Below are positions 1-12,004 of a stretch of DNA of 64,000 bases, piece by piece (positions within the stretch are counted from its first letter, which is position 1; every line of letters starts with the position of its first letter). The notes under the pieces are model-generated. The model worked only from the letters and a program-made list of their open reading frames with translations, was not told where the DNA came from and did no database searches. Origin of the DNA: Ficedula albicollis (taxonomy: Eukaryota; Chordata; Aves; Passeriformes; Muscicapidae); assembly GCF_000247815.1 (NCBI RefSeq), contig NC_021673.1, positions 3,355,296 to 3,419,295 on the forward strand. The letters are read 5' to 3'. Made by a program: the position numbers and the translations under genes.

Positions 1-27
1 TTTGCTTGTCTTTGGACCAGAAGTGAG

Positions 28-101
28 ATGGGTTTGGCTTTCTTTGGCTGAAGGCTGGCAGGATATGGGTTTGGCTTTCTTTGGCTGAAGGCTGACAGGA
101 T
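28..101. repeat. 37-bp tandem duplication (two copies)
   Basis: Two adjacent 37-bp copies begin at 28 and 65. They differ at one position (ggctgg versus ggctga before 'caggat'). The second copy runs straight into unit A of the larger repeat block that starts at 97. The sequence is not recognised. Confidence 0.9.
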
Positions 102-918
102 ACTCAGAGACGTGGGAAGTGGCTGCCAAGAGACAGCCAACGACAATCTATGGTCAAGACCATGAACCTACAGAGATGTGGATCAAACCTTCAGCAGTGC
201 TGGGTTAGTCACTAACCATAAAAGCCACTAATGGGGTCATTGAAGGAAGAACTATTTTGGAAAGAATGTGGACTTAACAATATTTGTGGAAAAAAAAGTC
301 TGCGCATCCTCAATTTCTTATGGCTTACTCCTGTCAATAAGGAGTTAATTCCAAAAGAGCTAATTAGCTTCTCCGTGTCTAAAGCTGCTATAAATCAGAG
401 ATTAACTGATTTAGACAATTTAGAGGAAGTGGGAAGTGGCTGCCAAGAGACAGCCAACGACAATCTATGGTCAAGACCATGAACCTAGAGATGTGGATCA
501 AACCTTCAGCAGTGCTGGGTTAGTCACTAACCATAAAAGCCATTAATGGGGTCATTGAAGGAAGAAGTATTTTGGAAAGAATGTGGATCAGGATACTCAG
601 AGAAGTGGGAAGTGGCTGCCAAGAGACAGCCAACGACAATCTATGGTCAAGACCATGAACCTACAGAGATGTGGATCAAACCTTCAGCAGTGCTGGGTTA
701 GTCACTAACCATAAAAGCCACTAATGGGGTCATTGAAGGAAGAACTATTTTGGAAAGAATGTGGACTTAACAATATTTGTGGAAAAAAAAGTCTGCGCAT
801 CCTCAATTTCTTATGGCTTACTCCTGTCAATAAGGAGTTAATTCCAAAAGAGCTAATTAGCTTCTCCGTGTCTAAAGCTGCTATAAATCAGAGATTAACT
901 GATTTAGACAATTTAGAG
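97..918. repeat. Unidentified repeat block in A-B-A arrangement
   Basis: Unit A (97-425, about 329 bp) is followed by a truncated copy B (426-589) and then a nearly identical full copy C (590-918). The A-to-C offset is exactly 493 bp. B lacks the first few bases ('aggatactcagaga') and the last half of the unit. It stops after 'aaagaatgtggatc', where the full copies read on into 'aaagaatgtggacttaac'. A and C share an identical open frame of about 65 codons, but it has no start context or family resemblance that I recognise, so it is probably carried passively. The unit contains 'ccataaaagcc' and 'gctataaatc', which would suit an LTR promoter, but no TG...CA ends or flanking target duplication can be shown. 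It may be an endogenous-retrovirus LTR or internal fragment, or a local satellite seed. Confidence 0.8.
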
Positions 919-2479
919 ATGGGATGAAAAAGAAATATAAGAATTAGGTAAGTGCATTATAATTCCTTCTCCCCCTCTTCCTATTGGAAAGAATTAAAGA
1001 TCAAGAAGGAAGGAAATTTTCTGTAGACTTTCTCACAAATATGTGTGGGCAGGTAATTACCCTCCTATATGAAGTAATAAATAACTATGAAAATTTGCAT
1101 ACATATAATCAGTATTTTATAATTGGAATGTGGAATCATTATGGAAAAATGGAAAATAATCCTAAAGGGGCCTGTGGCATTCACATCAATCCTTCCTTGC
1201 ACTCAGGCAAAAAAAAACATAACTAAAGTATCTAAAAGGAATCTGGGGAGTTCTCATTGTCTATGACATTTTTATTAGCTGGACAAAGTATGAAAAAAAA
1301 AAAAAGTATTACAGGGCACAATTCTGTGTGCTTGAGTTACAAAATCCAGAAATTTCTTTATGTTTCAGTCACCTGAGAATTTTTAACTTGCAGGGATGGC
1401 AATAACTTCAGTGTCATATATAAAGACAATCAAATTTCTTCCTGGTATTCTATGAATGAACAGATGTTGTGCTACTTAGCAGATTTAAAATTAAATCTTA
1501 AAATTAAACCACAGTTAGATGTAAGTTTTTATAGTTGTAGGTGTGTATTTATGTACAGGTTTATATTTATATTTATCTCCAGATAGATTACTCTGTCCAC
1601 AGTCTATTTGAGATACAGGTAGAAGAATTAGGAAAGACACAAAATCCCCTCACTTTATAACCCAAGTGAGAAATATTATTCATGTGAGCAGGAATGCTCA
1701 GCTGCTGTAACCACACCACTGGAAAATCCCTATCAGTTCTCAATCCAGTGGAATAATGGGAAACAAATCAGTGATTTGGAATAGTCTTGCTGACTGGGAG
1801 CACTCTGTTCAATTCTGGTCAGGATTATTCAGTTATGATAACACTGGGTTCTGGTGTGGGCAGTCTGCAGGTTAGCAGAGAAGGGGTGGAATTACATTAA
1901 TCATCATTTTTTATGGCCAAAAAACCTGGAGCAGACTCAAGTCCTTTCCTGTCTTGGGAATAAGGACGAGGCACATTCTTAAAATACACCCAACAATCCC
2001 TCAGAGCATTTCATTAATTGTTTGTGTTCATTATTTCAATTTGGCTTCTCTCTTGGCATATGGCTTGGGCATACTCTAATAATTGTTTTTCTCCTCTAAA
2101 TTGAATTCTGCAACCAGAAATTTTTTCAGCCAGGTCCTGGCTGGTCACTCAGTGATGGATCCTTCCAGCCTTGCCTTTTGTTTGGGCTGTGATTTGCACT
2201 TGTGTTGTTGTTTCACTCTGCTCCCTTTGATTTGTTTTGCTGCAAAAGGACACAAACCAATCGATTCCAGCAGGAAATGTATGGCTTGATTACCAAAAGT
2301 ACAGGCTGCCATGGAAGTCTGCAATGGCTTTTAGGGAAATCAGAAAGGCAAGGAAAAGGATCAATAAGAAAAGCATCTGCAGGTGCTTGTCCTCAAGACT
2401 CGACTGCCTGCTCTTGAAGGGTGAAAATGATGTTGTTTAACCAATGTCCAACTATTTGTGTAAGGTTCTCATTTGGTTT
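919..2479. other. No recognisable feature
   Basis: This is AT-rich unique-looking sequence. It holds only a short A-run near 1291-1304 and scattered stop codons in all frames. No exon, repeat family or RNA gene is recognised. Confidence 0.6.
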
Positions 2480-2668
2480 ACCAAAAAAAACCACCCCAAA
2501 AACAAGAAAAAAAACCTACAAAAAACCCAAACAAAACCCAATAAAACCCCAAAATGCAAAGCAACAACAACAAAAAAGGAAAACAAAAACCCCCAACCAA
2601 CCAACCAAAAAACGCCCAAAAACTCCAAAAAAACCAACAACCAAAACACCAATCAGAAAACCAAAATA
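2480..2668 (+). repeat. A/C-rich low-complexity tract
   Basis: About 190 bp is almost free of G and T on the plus strand. It is made of degenerate aaaacc, ccaa and caacaa units. Open frames on both strands here (K/P/N/T-rich on plus, F/L/V-rich on minus) follow from composition and are not genes. It may be a decayed microsatellite or retroposon tail. Confidence 0.9.
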
Positions 2669-4349
2669 ATGTCTATGAACACTGAAAAAAAGAGGAATTC
2701 CAGGACTGGGAAGTGAAATAGGCAGCTCAGCTCTCTGAGATTATGGGACTCAGTTTGTTTATTAAGGCACCTTAATTTGGCTTTTTAATATGCAAACTGT
2801 TTGTAAATCTCTGTATCTATCAGCTCTACAAAGAGCCTTGGGAAACTTGCCAGCTAATTTAGCCAATGATTTAGATGTCTAACATCCAGTGATGCAATTT
2901 TTCCCCAAGGGGGGCATTTCTCCCCTAAATACAGAGCCCAGCACAGTTCTCCTGACAGAAACACACACCAAAAATTCCTGTTGGATTCAGTGGGAGTTGA
3001 GATGGGATTGAGAGCAGCAGAATTCCACCTGTTCTTGGTGCTGACAGCAGAGCCCTTCCACTGCCAGCTGGGGATTGGCTGCTCTCATTTTGATAAAAAA
3101 TGTGTTTACTTAAGGAATCATCAAAATTTTAAAGGTGTGACTTGTCAAAGATCTTTTTAAAAAACAAGCTGATCATAGCTATAAATATTTTATTAGCTGA
3201 GAAGTGAGGCTTTTTTTGGTATTTCCACATGGCTTGAGGCTCAAAAATATTCAAGTTAAAACTAAAAAATGCCTCTAAACTCCATGTTTACAATGTTGTG
3301 CAAGAGACAGGTAATTACTTTGATTCCTCTGTAAATAATTTATAAGACATTATGCTTTCATTGAACTGTCAAAATTGTGAGCCTTCATGGCATCCAGGAG
3401 CAAAATTCACAGAGGAAAAAGGAGGAAAGAACATTTATTTTAACAGATCAATTTGAAGTCTTGTCAGCAAGTTTTCTAAACTCTATTATTTTCCAACTAT
3501 TTTGCAGGAATAATGGTTATACCGGGAAGAAAATGGAGTCCAACATTCAACATTCATGTTGATTAGAAATGCAGGAAAATCAGATGACACATCAACAGGT
3601 CAGAAAGTCTTCTATCTCACTTCTAATGTATCTTAAATTAATATATTTTCTTAAAATAGTTATAAAACATAGGCTGGTGAAATCAGCTTTTTTCCTCTTT
3701 TTACTTTAATTTTCCTTTTTTCATAGGAGAGCCTACATGTCCACTTTAAGCAAATATTCTGCTTTTATCCAGCTAAAGTGAGATTAATTTCACCTTTAAA
3801 CCCAAGAGTGACATTGCTAAAGAATTCCTGCACCACAGAACAACTTGTTTCTGTGGTGGAACTCATATTAGAAAATCTCAAGCTGGGAAGCAGAACAGCA
3901 CAGGCCAAGTTAATTTGTTTTCTTGCACAGATTGCAAAATTCTTCTCTCTGGAAGGAAATAGTAAGGCTTTATGACCCCCCAAAACAGAATACAAGTTTT
4001 TTTTCCCTTCATTTCTGTTACAAAGGACTGGAAAAATCACATGACAGAATTTTCACTGTTCCCTCCTTTTCTTGGGAGGATTTGGGGAGAAGGAATTTCA
4101 TATTTTTCATTCCCTGCCTTTCTTCACGTCCCCTCTGAGCCAGCAGTGCTGGATAGCAGCTCATGGGCAAAGCCAAGGACCTCCCTTCCCCACCCTCATC
4201 TTCCTTTGCACAGAAACTACGAAAAAATACAATGAAATTGGACCCACAGCTCCTCCTCCTTTGTTCTTCCAGTGGCAGAAAAGTCCAAGAACTTTGTGGG
4301 GGAAAAAAAAAAAATAAAGCTTAGTTAAGGGCTCAGGGAGTTGAAATTT
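2669..4349. other. No recognisable feature
   Basis: Unique-looking AT-rich sequence. It ends with an A-run near 4304-4315 just before a CR1 remnant. Short open frames overlap on both strands without coding character. Confidence 0.55.
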
Positions 4350-4350
4350 A

Positions 4351-4420
4351 TGGGATGGTTTGGGTTGGAAAGAACCTTAAGGACATTTAATTCCAATTCC
4401 CCTGCCATGGGCACAGAATA
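4351..4420 (-). mobile_element. CR1 LINE 3' fragment (antisense)
   Basis: The plus strand shows the reverse complement of the avian CR1 3' end: 'tggtttgggttggaaagaac' followed by a diverged 'ccctgccatgggcacag'. Only about 70 bp remain, so this is a heavily 5'-truncated, non-autonomous copy. Confidence 0.85.
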
Positions 4421-5035
4421 TAGGAATGTGACTTTGTGCAGCTGCTTTTGAGGGTAAATGAGGCTGAATTATCTCGTTTTTGCCATGCTGAGATAAGTGT
4501 ATACAGGGATTTTTCTGCCACTTAGCAGACAAAGCAGTTAAAAACACGTTACAGCACTGTAACCTGCTCGTCCATCTGAGGATGATTTAACTCACTGTGC
4601 TTCAGTTTTATTTTGCTGAGGAAAAATCAATATGCAAAGCCTGTCAGGAGTCCAAATTATTACACTTATTCAGCTGCATGTATTATTGAGTAGGCAGTTC
4701 CCTGTAATGAAGTTCTTGGCTTAAGTTTGTGAGGTGTATTAAGAAGTAGTGGATGTAGCACAGAAGAAGCTGCAGCAAGAAATGAAATTGTACAGTTGGG
4801 CAGTTTTAAGCACTGGCCACCTCTGTGAGGATATCGGTGTGTGGTGAAATCTCACAAGAAAAAAACATCTCATGGTAACAAACAGGCTAAGAAGACTCTC
4901 TTGAGTCTTTGGTCTAATAAAATTTTATTCACAGCTAGAATTTTCCAAGTGATTGTAGAGTACAGGCAAATAGAAAAAGGAGTGATTTAAAATAAAATGT
5001 CAGAATGTTCCTCCAGAAACCCAAGTGCTGGTGAA
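4421..5035. other. No recognisable feature
   Basis: AT-rich unique sequence between a CR1 remnant and an 85-bp duplication. Nothing is recognised. Confidence 0.5.
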
Positions 5036-5205
5036 GAGGTGATTCTTAAGTGGGCACAGAAATTTCAGTCGAAGTTATCAAAAAAAGGCCAATGGAAGTT
5101 ATCAACAGAATGCCACGGGGGAGGTGATTCTTAAGTGGGCACAGAAATTTCAATCGAAGTTATCAAAAGAAGGCCAATGGAAGTTATCAACAGAATGCCA
5201 AGGGT
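5036..5205. repeat. 85-bp tandem duplication
   Basis: Copies 5036-5120 and 5121-5205 match except at a few bases (cagtcg/caatcg, caaaaaaagg/caaaagaagg, gccacggggg/gccaagggt). Each unit itself contains 'gaagttatcaa' twice, which may have helped slippage. The few differences point to a fairly recent event. Confidence 0.92.
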
Positions 5206-5561
5206 ATTTCTCCCAGTCCTTTTTGCTCCCATCACTTGCGTTGCTCTCTCAGCAGGTCTAAGTGCAGGCAACCATGCCCTTGAACAAAGGAAGCAGAACC
5301 TGGCCAATGTTTTTTCCAGGGTAGGGTTGAATGGACCAACATCTACATTTGAATGACCCTCGAGGATTTTGTGGGGACAGACAGGAACAGGCAGCTCTGG
5401 AGAACACTGTCCTCACTGGGAAGCAGATGTTGGAAACGCATCTCATGAGTTACTCCCCCAAAAAGCAGCTTTTGTCCTTGGGCTGGGATGGCAGCTTTGG
5501 GGCAATGGCCAAGCTGGAAACACCTAAGGCACAGAAAGCTCAAATTCTGTGAGGAAAACTC

Positions 5562-5700
5562 TGGGAATCCCAGAATATCCTGAGCTGGAAGGGACACAGC
5601 AGGCTCGTGGAGTCCAGCTGCTGACAAACCAGTGGCACACACTGAGTCTCTGCTGCAGTGACCCTGCTCCTTTTTGAGCTCCTGCCCAGCACAGAGCCAG
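5562..5700 (-). mobile_element. CR1 LINE fragment (antisense, diverged)
   Basis: 'cccagaatatcctgagctgg' followed by 'aagggacac' and 'gagtccagctgctgac' matches the reverse complement of a CR1 3' end of the 'cctgagttggaagggaccc' type. The first 60 bp are convincing. The extension to about 5700 is less so. Confidence 0.7.
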
Positions 5701-6185
5701 AGGGAGCAGGATCCCGACTGTCCTTACAAGTGGGGAGCTACTACAATGGGAATGGGCAGATACTGGAGATTTCCCATCACACCAGGGGCATAAACATGCC
5801 CGTAACGCAGAGTCCTAATTTCAGTCTCTATTGGTAGATCCTGTTCTATTCACTGGCCATAGTTAATGAATTAATTAGCTGCAGAAGCCCAAAGCTGAAT
5901 AAGTAAGGAAAGGATCAAAATCCGTATTTTGTCTATATTAATGTGTATATCAGCATCTTTTATGTCCTTCTAGGCTTTCATAAGCTCAAGCAGGGATCAT
6001 AAATTTTTGCTGTTCTCTCCTTTATTGCTGTTCTGTTCTCTCCTTGCCTTTGGCTAATTTGAATAAAACAACCAAATTTCCTGGATGTGCTGTGCAGTAA
6101 TCCTGTGTTTGCTCTGTTACAAACAGCAAGTGCTCAGAATTATTCACTTTAGGAATCTTTTTATTTTCTTTGAGTCTCCAATCAT

Positions 6186-7802
6186 CTTTCTCTTTCTCTT
6201 TCTCTTTCTCTTTCTCTTTCTCTTTCTCTTTCTCTTTCTCTTTCTCTTTCTCTTTCTCTTTCTCTTTCTCTTTCTCTTTCTCTTTCTCTTTCTCTTTCTC
6301 TTTCTCTTTCTCTTTCTCTTTCTCTTTCTCTTTCTCTTTCTCTTTCTCTTTCTCTTTCTCTTTCTCTTTCTCTTTCTCTTTCTCTTTCTCTTTCTCTTTC
6401 TCTTTCTCTTTCTCTTTCTCTTTCTCTTTCTCTTTCTCTTTCTCTTTCTCTTTCTCTTTCTCTTTCTCTTTCTCTTTCTCTTTCTCTTTCTCTTTCTCTT
6501 TCTCTTTCTCTTTCTCTTTCTCTTTCTCTTTCTCTTTCTCTTTCTCTTTCTCTTTCTCTTTCTCTTTCTCTTTCTCTTTCTCTTTCTCTTTCTCTTTCTC
6601 TTTCTCTTTCTCTTTCTCTTTCTCTTTCTCTTTCTCTTTCTCTTTCTCTTTCTCTTTCTCTTTCTCTTTCTCTTTCTCTTTCTCTTTCTCTTTCTCTTTC
6701 TCTTTCTCTTTCTCTTTCTCTTTCTCTTTCTCTTTCTCTTTCTCTTTCTCTTTCTCTTTCTCTTTCTCTTTCTCTTTCTCTTTCTCTTTCTCTTTCTCTT
6801 TCTCTTTCTCTTTCTCTTTCTCTTTCTCTTTCTCTTTCTCTTTCTCTTTCTCTTTCTCTTTCTCTTTCTCTTTCTCTTTCTCTTTCTCTTTCTCTTTCTC
6901 TTTCTCTTTCTCTTTCTCTTTCTCTTTCTCTTTCTCTTTCTCTTTCTCTTTCTCTTTCTCTTTCTCTTTCTCTTTCTCTTTCTCTTTCTCTTTCTCTTTC
7001 TCTTTCTCTTTCTCTTTCTCTTTCTCTTTCTCTTTCTCTTTCTCTTTCTCTTTCTCTTTCTCTTTCTCTTTCTCTTTCTCTTTCTCTTTCTCTTTCTCTT
7101 TCTCTTTCTCTTTCTCTTTCTCTTTCTCTTTCTCTTTCTCTTTCTCTTTCTCTTTCTCTTTCTCTTTCTCTTTCTCTTTCTCTTTCTCTTTCTCTTTCTC
7201 TTTCTCTTTCTCTTTCTCTTTCTCTTTCTCTTTCTCTTTCTCTTTCTCTTTCTCTTTCTCTTTCTCTTTCTCTTTCTCTTTCTCTTTCTCTTTCTCTTTC
7301 TCTTTCTCTTTCTCTTTCTCTTTCTCTTTCTCTTTCTCTTTCTCTTTCTCTTTCTCTTTCTCTTTCTCTTTCTCTTTCTCTTTCTCTTTCTCTTTCTCTT
7401 TCTCTTTCTCTTTCTCTTTCTCTTTCTCTTTCTCTTTCTCTTTCTCTTTCTCTTTCTCTTTCTCTTTCTCTTTCTCTTTCTCTTTCTCTTTCTCTTTCTC
7501 TTTCTCTTTCTCTTTCTCTTTCTCTTTCTCTTTCTCTTTCTCTTTCTCTTTCTCTTTCTCTTTCTCTTTCTCTTTCTCTTTCTCTTTCTCTTTCTCTTTC
7601 TCTTTCTCTTTCTCTTTCTCTTTCTCTTTCTCTTTCTCTTTCTCTTTCTCTTTCTCTTTCTCTTTCTCTTTCTCTTTCTCTTTCTCTTTCTCTTTCTCTT
7701 TCTCTTTCTCTTTCTCTTTCTCTTTCTCTTTCTCTTTCTCTTTCTCTTTCTCTTTCTCTTTCTCTTTCTCTTTCTCTTTCTCTTTCTCTTTCTCTTTCTC
7801 TT

Positions 7803-7835
<33 letters not shown>

Positions 7836-7850
7836 TTTTTTTTTTTTTTT
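6186..7850. repeat. TTTCTC hexanucleotide array, about 1.65 kb
   Basis: About 273 essentially perfect TTTCTC units run from 6186 to about 7824. A short irregular stretch (tctctctttctctc) and a 16-base T-run follow, to 7850. The plus strand is pure pyrimidine and the minus strand pure purine (GAGAAA), so the tract could form intramolecular triplex (H-DNA). Six is divisible by three, so each frame is an open dipeptide repeat: Phe-Leu, Phe-Ser and Leu-Ser type on plus, Glu-Lys, Arg-Lys and Glu-Arg on minus. The apparent proteins of about 600 residues are artefacts of this. An antisense CR1 has its 3' end about 55-70 bp past the tract. Confidence 0.98.
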
Positions 7851-7904
7851 GGGTTTTATTAGGAGACATGACTGCTTCTCTGGAAATGCCAATCTCTTTT
7901 CACT

Positions 7905-8036
7905 GAGATTCAGAGAGTCATGGATTGGTTTGGGTTGGAAGGGACTCTGAAAGACCATCTAGTCCGAATCTGCTGCAGTGATCAGAGACATCTCAAACTA
8001 CATTTTCAGTGTCTCACCTTCCACCCCAGCCCATGA
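7905..8036 (-). mobile_element. CR1 LINE 3' fragment (antisense)
   Basis: 'tggtttgggttggaagggac' followed by 'tctgaaagaccatctagtcc' and 'gcagtgatcagagacatctc' is the reverse complement of a CR1 3' end of the 'gatcagggacatc' subtype. The element's 3' end faces the hexamer array to its left. About 130 bp remain. Confidence 0.85.
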
Positions 8037-9250
8037 ATTCAATGTATTTCCGAAGTTTTGAAAGTAATTCCAGGGTAAAATGAAGGAAATGCAGGTGTCT
8101 CTGGGCAGTGATCTGCACTTTGAAGTCTTCTATTTTCTATCACTGGCTATTCAGGGAGCCTGGGTGACTGACTTAGACTGGACATGGGGTTTTTAGGAAG
8201 CTCTGTCAGGTATTTTGACTCTGAGGATTTAATTTATTTGAACAAAGGTAAGGTTTTTCAGCAACCTTAGATTTTTCAGGGAGCTGAGTTTCCAGTCTGG
8301 ATAGACACAAATCTTCTCAAGGCCCCATGTCAGAATGCCTGGATACCCTAAGGAACACAGGGACTCTTGTGTTTATGTGCACCTGCATCTGGTCCTAAAA
8401 ATCCCCAAAGCAATTCCCTATTTCTCTTTCTCTTACTGGACACTAGAAAGCAATTTTCAGGCAAAGTCTAGGGTTCATCCAGGGTTCCTCTGAAATGTAA
8501 TCACTGCCAGAGAGGAGAAACACAAAGTCCATCAGTGCTGTCTGACTCCATGTCTGACCCCTGGAAATAAAGATCCTGCAAACCAGACACCTGTGCCGTT
8601 GCCTCCAGCAAGGATGGAGCTCTGTCCCCCACTGCAGTGTTTTCTCAGGGACACAAACAGGCTGAAAGCAGCAGGAAAACCTTGCTCTGTCAGAAAACCC
8701 AGCAGCCAGCCACAGAGCAAGCCATGGGAATAGGAACAAAAGAGATTTTCCCTTTGTAAAGAAGATCCTGATTCACTCAGTTTTACAGAAGCACAACAGG
8801 TTTGCAGGACCTTCATGAAAACACATTGTCCACTTTTCTTCCAGCACTATGGAAGTGAGCAGCAGCTGCCTGCTGGGATAGAGCAGTGCTTTAATAGGAC
8901 TTGACATCACTGATCACTTATCAATTATCACTCACTTATAACTCAGATGGCTCCTGAACAGTTTTTTGGGGGTTTTGTTTTTAGCCATGGTACTACAGAC
9001 ATTGAAAATTCAATGAGTGCACGTTGCCAGAGCTTCCAGCTGCTCGTGGCTCTGCAGATACTGACAGATGAAGCCATCACTCATTATTTGGGTAAGTTTT
9101 ACTGCTGCTATCATTCATTTTTTAACTGCAGTGCTCTGCTAGAACATGATTGCAATTACATGAGCTGCTCACAATTGTTTGGGACAATGTGAATTAGAAG
9201 AGAATCCGTGTCCCAGAAGTAAAATCAGTTGCAAAGGCATCTAAAATCAA
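8037..9250. other. No recognisable feature
   Basis: Unique-looking sequence. A GT donor-like 'gggtaagttt' occurs near 9090 after an open stretch, but no acceptor, conserved peptide or neighbouring exon supports an exon call. Confidence 0.5.
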
Positions 9251-9347
9251 GGAATTATGGAATGGTTTGGGTTGGAAGGGACCTTAAAGGTCACCTCATT
9301 CCACCCCACTGTGGGCAGGGACACTTTACACTACACCAGGCTGCATT
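9251..9347 (-). mobile_element. CR1 LINE 3' fragment (antisense)
   Basis: 'aatggtttgggttggaaggg' followed by 'accttaaaggtcacctcatt' and 'gtgggcagggacac' gives a clear avian CR1 3' end in reverse complement. About 97 bp remain. An A/C-rich stretch follows at 9371-9427. Confidence 0.92.
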
Positions 9348-9370
9348 GCTGTGTATTAGAAAATGTTCAT

Positions 9371-9427
9371 TAAAAACCCCAAATCAGCCAACCAAGCAAA
9401 AATAAACAAAACACAAATGAAAAACCC
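9371..9427 (+). repeat. Short A/C-rich tract
   Basis: Degenerate aaaacc and caaa units with almost no G or T. It lies about 25 bp from the truncated 5' side of the preceding antisense CR1. Confidence 0.6.
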
Positions 9428-11806
9428 CACTGAAAGTAAACAATAGATGGGGAAACCCTCCCACTTTAAGAATCTCTGCATGAAAAGAAACTGCTCACTT
9501 TGCTCTAGATAATCATGTACACCATGAACTAGATGGTCAGGGTGGTCTTCTTGATAATATTTAAGTCTGGACCAAAGAAAAGAGAGGATTTAACGAAGTG
9601 GGTGTCACCATAGAAACAAGGATCTCACAGGTGGAACTGTGTAAATAACGCATATTTTATTTTTAAACATGCCACTCACAAAAATCCCATTCTGTTCAAT
9701 TAAGTGAGAGTTTTCCCTTCGTCTTGTCTGACAGGAAAACAGAGTCAGACAGGCAGAGAGGAAATTTCATTTTTAGCTTTTTATCTTGAATTTGATCATT
9801 TCTTTACTTTTTATCCCAAACCCAATTTAAGTACCAATACCTCTGAAACAATGTTCTGTTGAACAGAACAATATGAAATGGCCATGTATTTTCATTTTCC
9901 AAATTTGTTAATGGTTGCTATTTTTCAGCCTTAATTATTTTAAAATGCAACCTGAACCTGCATTTTTCAATGACTAAAGTGCTCGCAGAGAAATACTTTT
10001 ATTCAATCTGGTTCCCAGAAACTCATCTTATCCGAGTCATTATCTTACCCAGCTGCCTGGACAAATTCTAATTCACCTTTCATTCTCTTTTAACTTATGT
10101 TCCTTGCCTATTACAGAAGGACTTCCTGGCAATTCTGGAGATGACAAAAGTAATGGCTTAGAAAGAACCAGATGGGAATTACCACAATGAATACACTAAG
10201 GGATGGCAACAGCAGCTCATACATGTGTTTCACAGCTAATGGTGTTTTCAGGGATGTAGGTATTCAATTCCACTACTTTTCTTTCCCATTTTTTTCTGAA
10301 TGGAAGTCCAGCAAATGCTGAGAAGATGACTAAACTCAGCTTTATCAGCAGAGCTTGCAAAGGTGGCTGTCCTTGTTTAAACCACCAAAGTGTGTTCCTG
10401 CTGCCTGAGGAGATAATAGAAATTTCTGCCCCATTACAGCAATTTTTGCATCTTTTTCTCTGAGTCATCTTCCCTGACCAGCCCCAGGCTGATGATCACC
10501 TTGCCTAAGTTTTAACCAGGCCAGAGAGTCCATAGGGCTTAACTCACCCTCTTGAGTGAGGAGAGGGAGAAAAAGGACAATACACTTTATCCCCAAATCA
10601 GAGCTGGAAAGGAATAGCTCCAAGGAAGGACCTGTGGCTCCACAGGGTTCAAACTTTGTTTAGGTCAGAGAATTGTGTGTTGTGAACTAAAATCCAAAGA
10701 GGCAAATTCCATCCCTGGAGACAAAGCAGTGAAAAAGAACTAGTAAGGTTTGAGGCTAAGATTCTTATGGCAGAGACTGAAGTGACCACATCTCTCCTGT
10801 GTGCTGGAAAATCCATGGCAGAGCTGTGCCCAGGGGAGGCAGGACACACCTGTGGCCCTGCACACCCCACCCCTATCCCATGGAGAGCACACAGCTCTGA
10901 ACACAGGGGGACACTCTATCTAGGAATGATTTTCTTGAAAATGAAACACACACAATTCCAACCACATTGTGGTCCCTGATGGAAAATGCCACCAGGGATT
11001 CCCAGGCTAGTGGCAATCCAGCTGGGCCTGGAAGAAAAAGCTGTAGGATCACACAAACACTATTTCTGCTCCCAGCACCATGAGATTTACAATGCTAAAG
11101 GAATATCCCTGCTCATCTGTCATTAATACTATGTCTAGGGTGAAGTGTGGATGGTATTTGAAACCTCCTTTCCAGGAATTCTTCACCAGAAAAATTATTG
11201 TTGTACTGTTTGCCTCCCCAGGCAGAGCATCTAGGTAAATATAGCTTGGCTGTGGATTAAAGAGGGGTGAGAAAGAAACATCCTAGAGACTTTTCCCACA
11301 AATGTGGTGGTTCATCCATTGGAGGTTTGTCCTGTCTGCAGCCCTGTCTAGCAAAAAACCTTTTATTAAATTTTTCCAGGGCAGTTTGACTGTGACACAG
11401 CACCCTTTCCTTCCCCTGCCTAAGCTGATCCTGGACTTTTCCAATGGCAATGCACTTCCAGGCTTTCAGCCCCACTGATGGGACTGAATTCACAGGGGGT
11501 CAGCATCAACCATGGTAGATTCAGCTGCTCCATTTCATGAAAAGATTCTTTATGGAGCCAGAAGCTTGGGTTGTGCCTGGAAAATGAAGATTTTGGTCAT
11601 CATCACCAAGAGAATTCATTCAACCCAACTTCAGACCTCCAAAATGATTGTGCTAATAGGCAATGCAAAAAAAATGGGCATTTCTCATCCAATCTTCTCA
11701 TCAGAAGGTGGATGCAAAAATAGGGCAAGTGTGAGTTCTGTAAGTGTTTGTAAGTGTCAGTGAGTTCCAAGTTCTGATCTTGACCTCTTGACTATAAACA
11801 CAGTTT
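9428..11806. other. No recognisable feature
   Basis: About 2.4 kb of unique-looking sequence. Open frames are all under 90 codons and unrecognised. No repeat family is identified by eye. Confidence 0.5.
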
Positions 11807-12004
11807 CAATATCTAGCACTGCTAAAGATCTCTCTACTTTATAAATCCGTTTTGAGGTGACATGAATTCATCCACTCTATCAGGTGAACAAACTTATAGA
11901 ATGCTCAATATCTAGCACTGCTAAAGATCTCTCTACTTTATAAATCCGTTTTGAGGTGACATGAATTCATCCACTCTATCAGGTGAACTAATTTATAGAA
12001 TGCT
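11807..12004. repeat. 99-bp tandem duplication abutting a CR1 3' end
   Basis: Copies 11807-11905 and 11906-12004 differ only near 'gaacaaactt'/'gaactaattt'. Both end in 'atagaatgct'. The second copy runs directly into the CR1 3' terminus. Its end resembles the CR1 tail octamer in reverse, so one breakpoint probably lies at the retroposon junction. Confidence 0.93.

Noticed and set aside
2421..2716. Lys/Pro/Asn-rich open frames and the opposing Phe/Val-rich frame
   Set aside because: Composition effect of the A/C-rich tract. There is no domain or codon pattern.
6022..7958. Open frames of about 580-620 residues on both strands (Glu-Lys, Arg-Lys, Phe-Leu and Ser-Phe repeats)
   Set aside because: They are produced entirely by the TTTCTC hexamer, whose unit has no stop in any frame. 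The flanking non-repeat residues match nothing I recognise.
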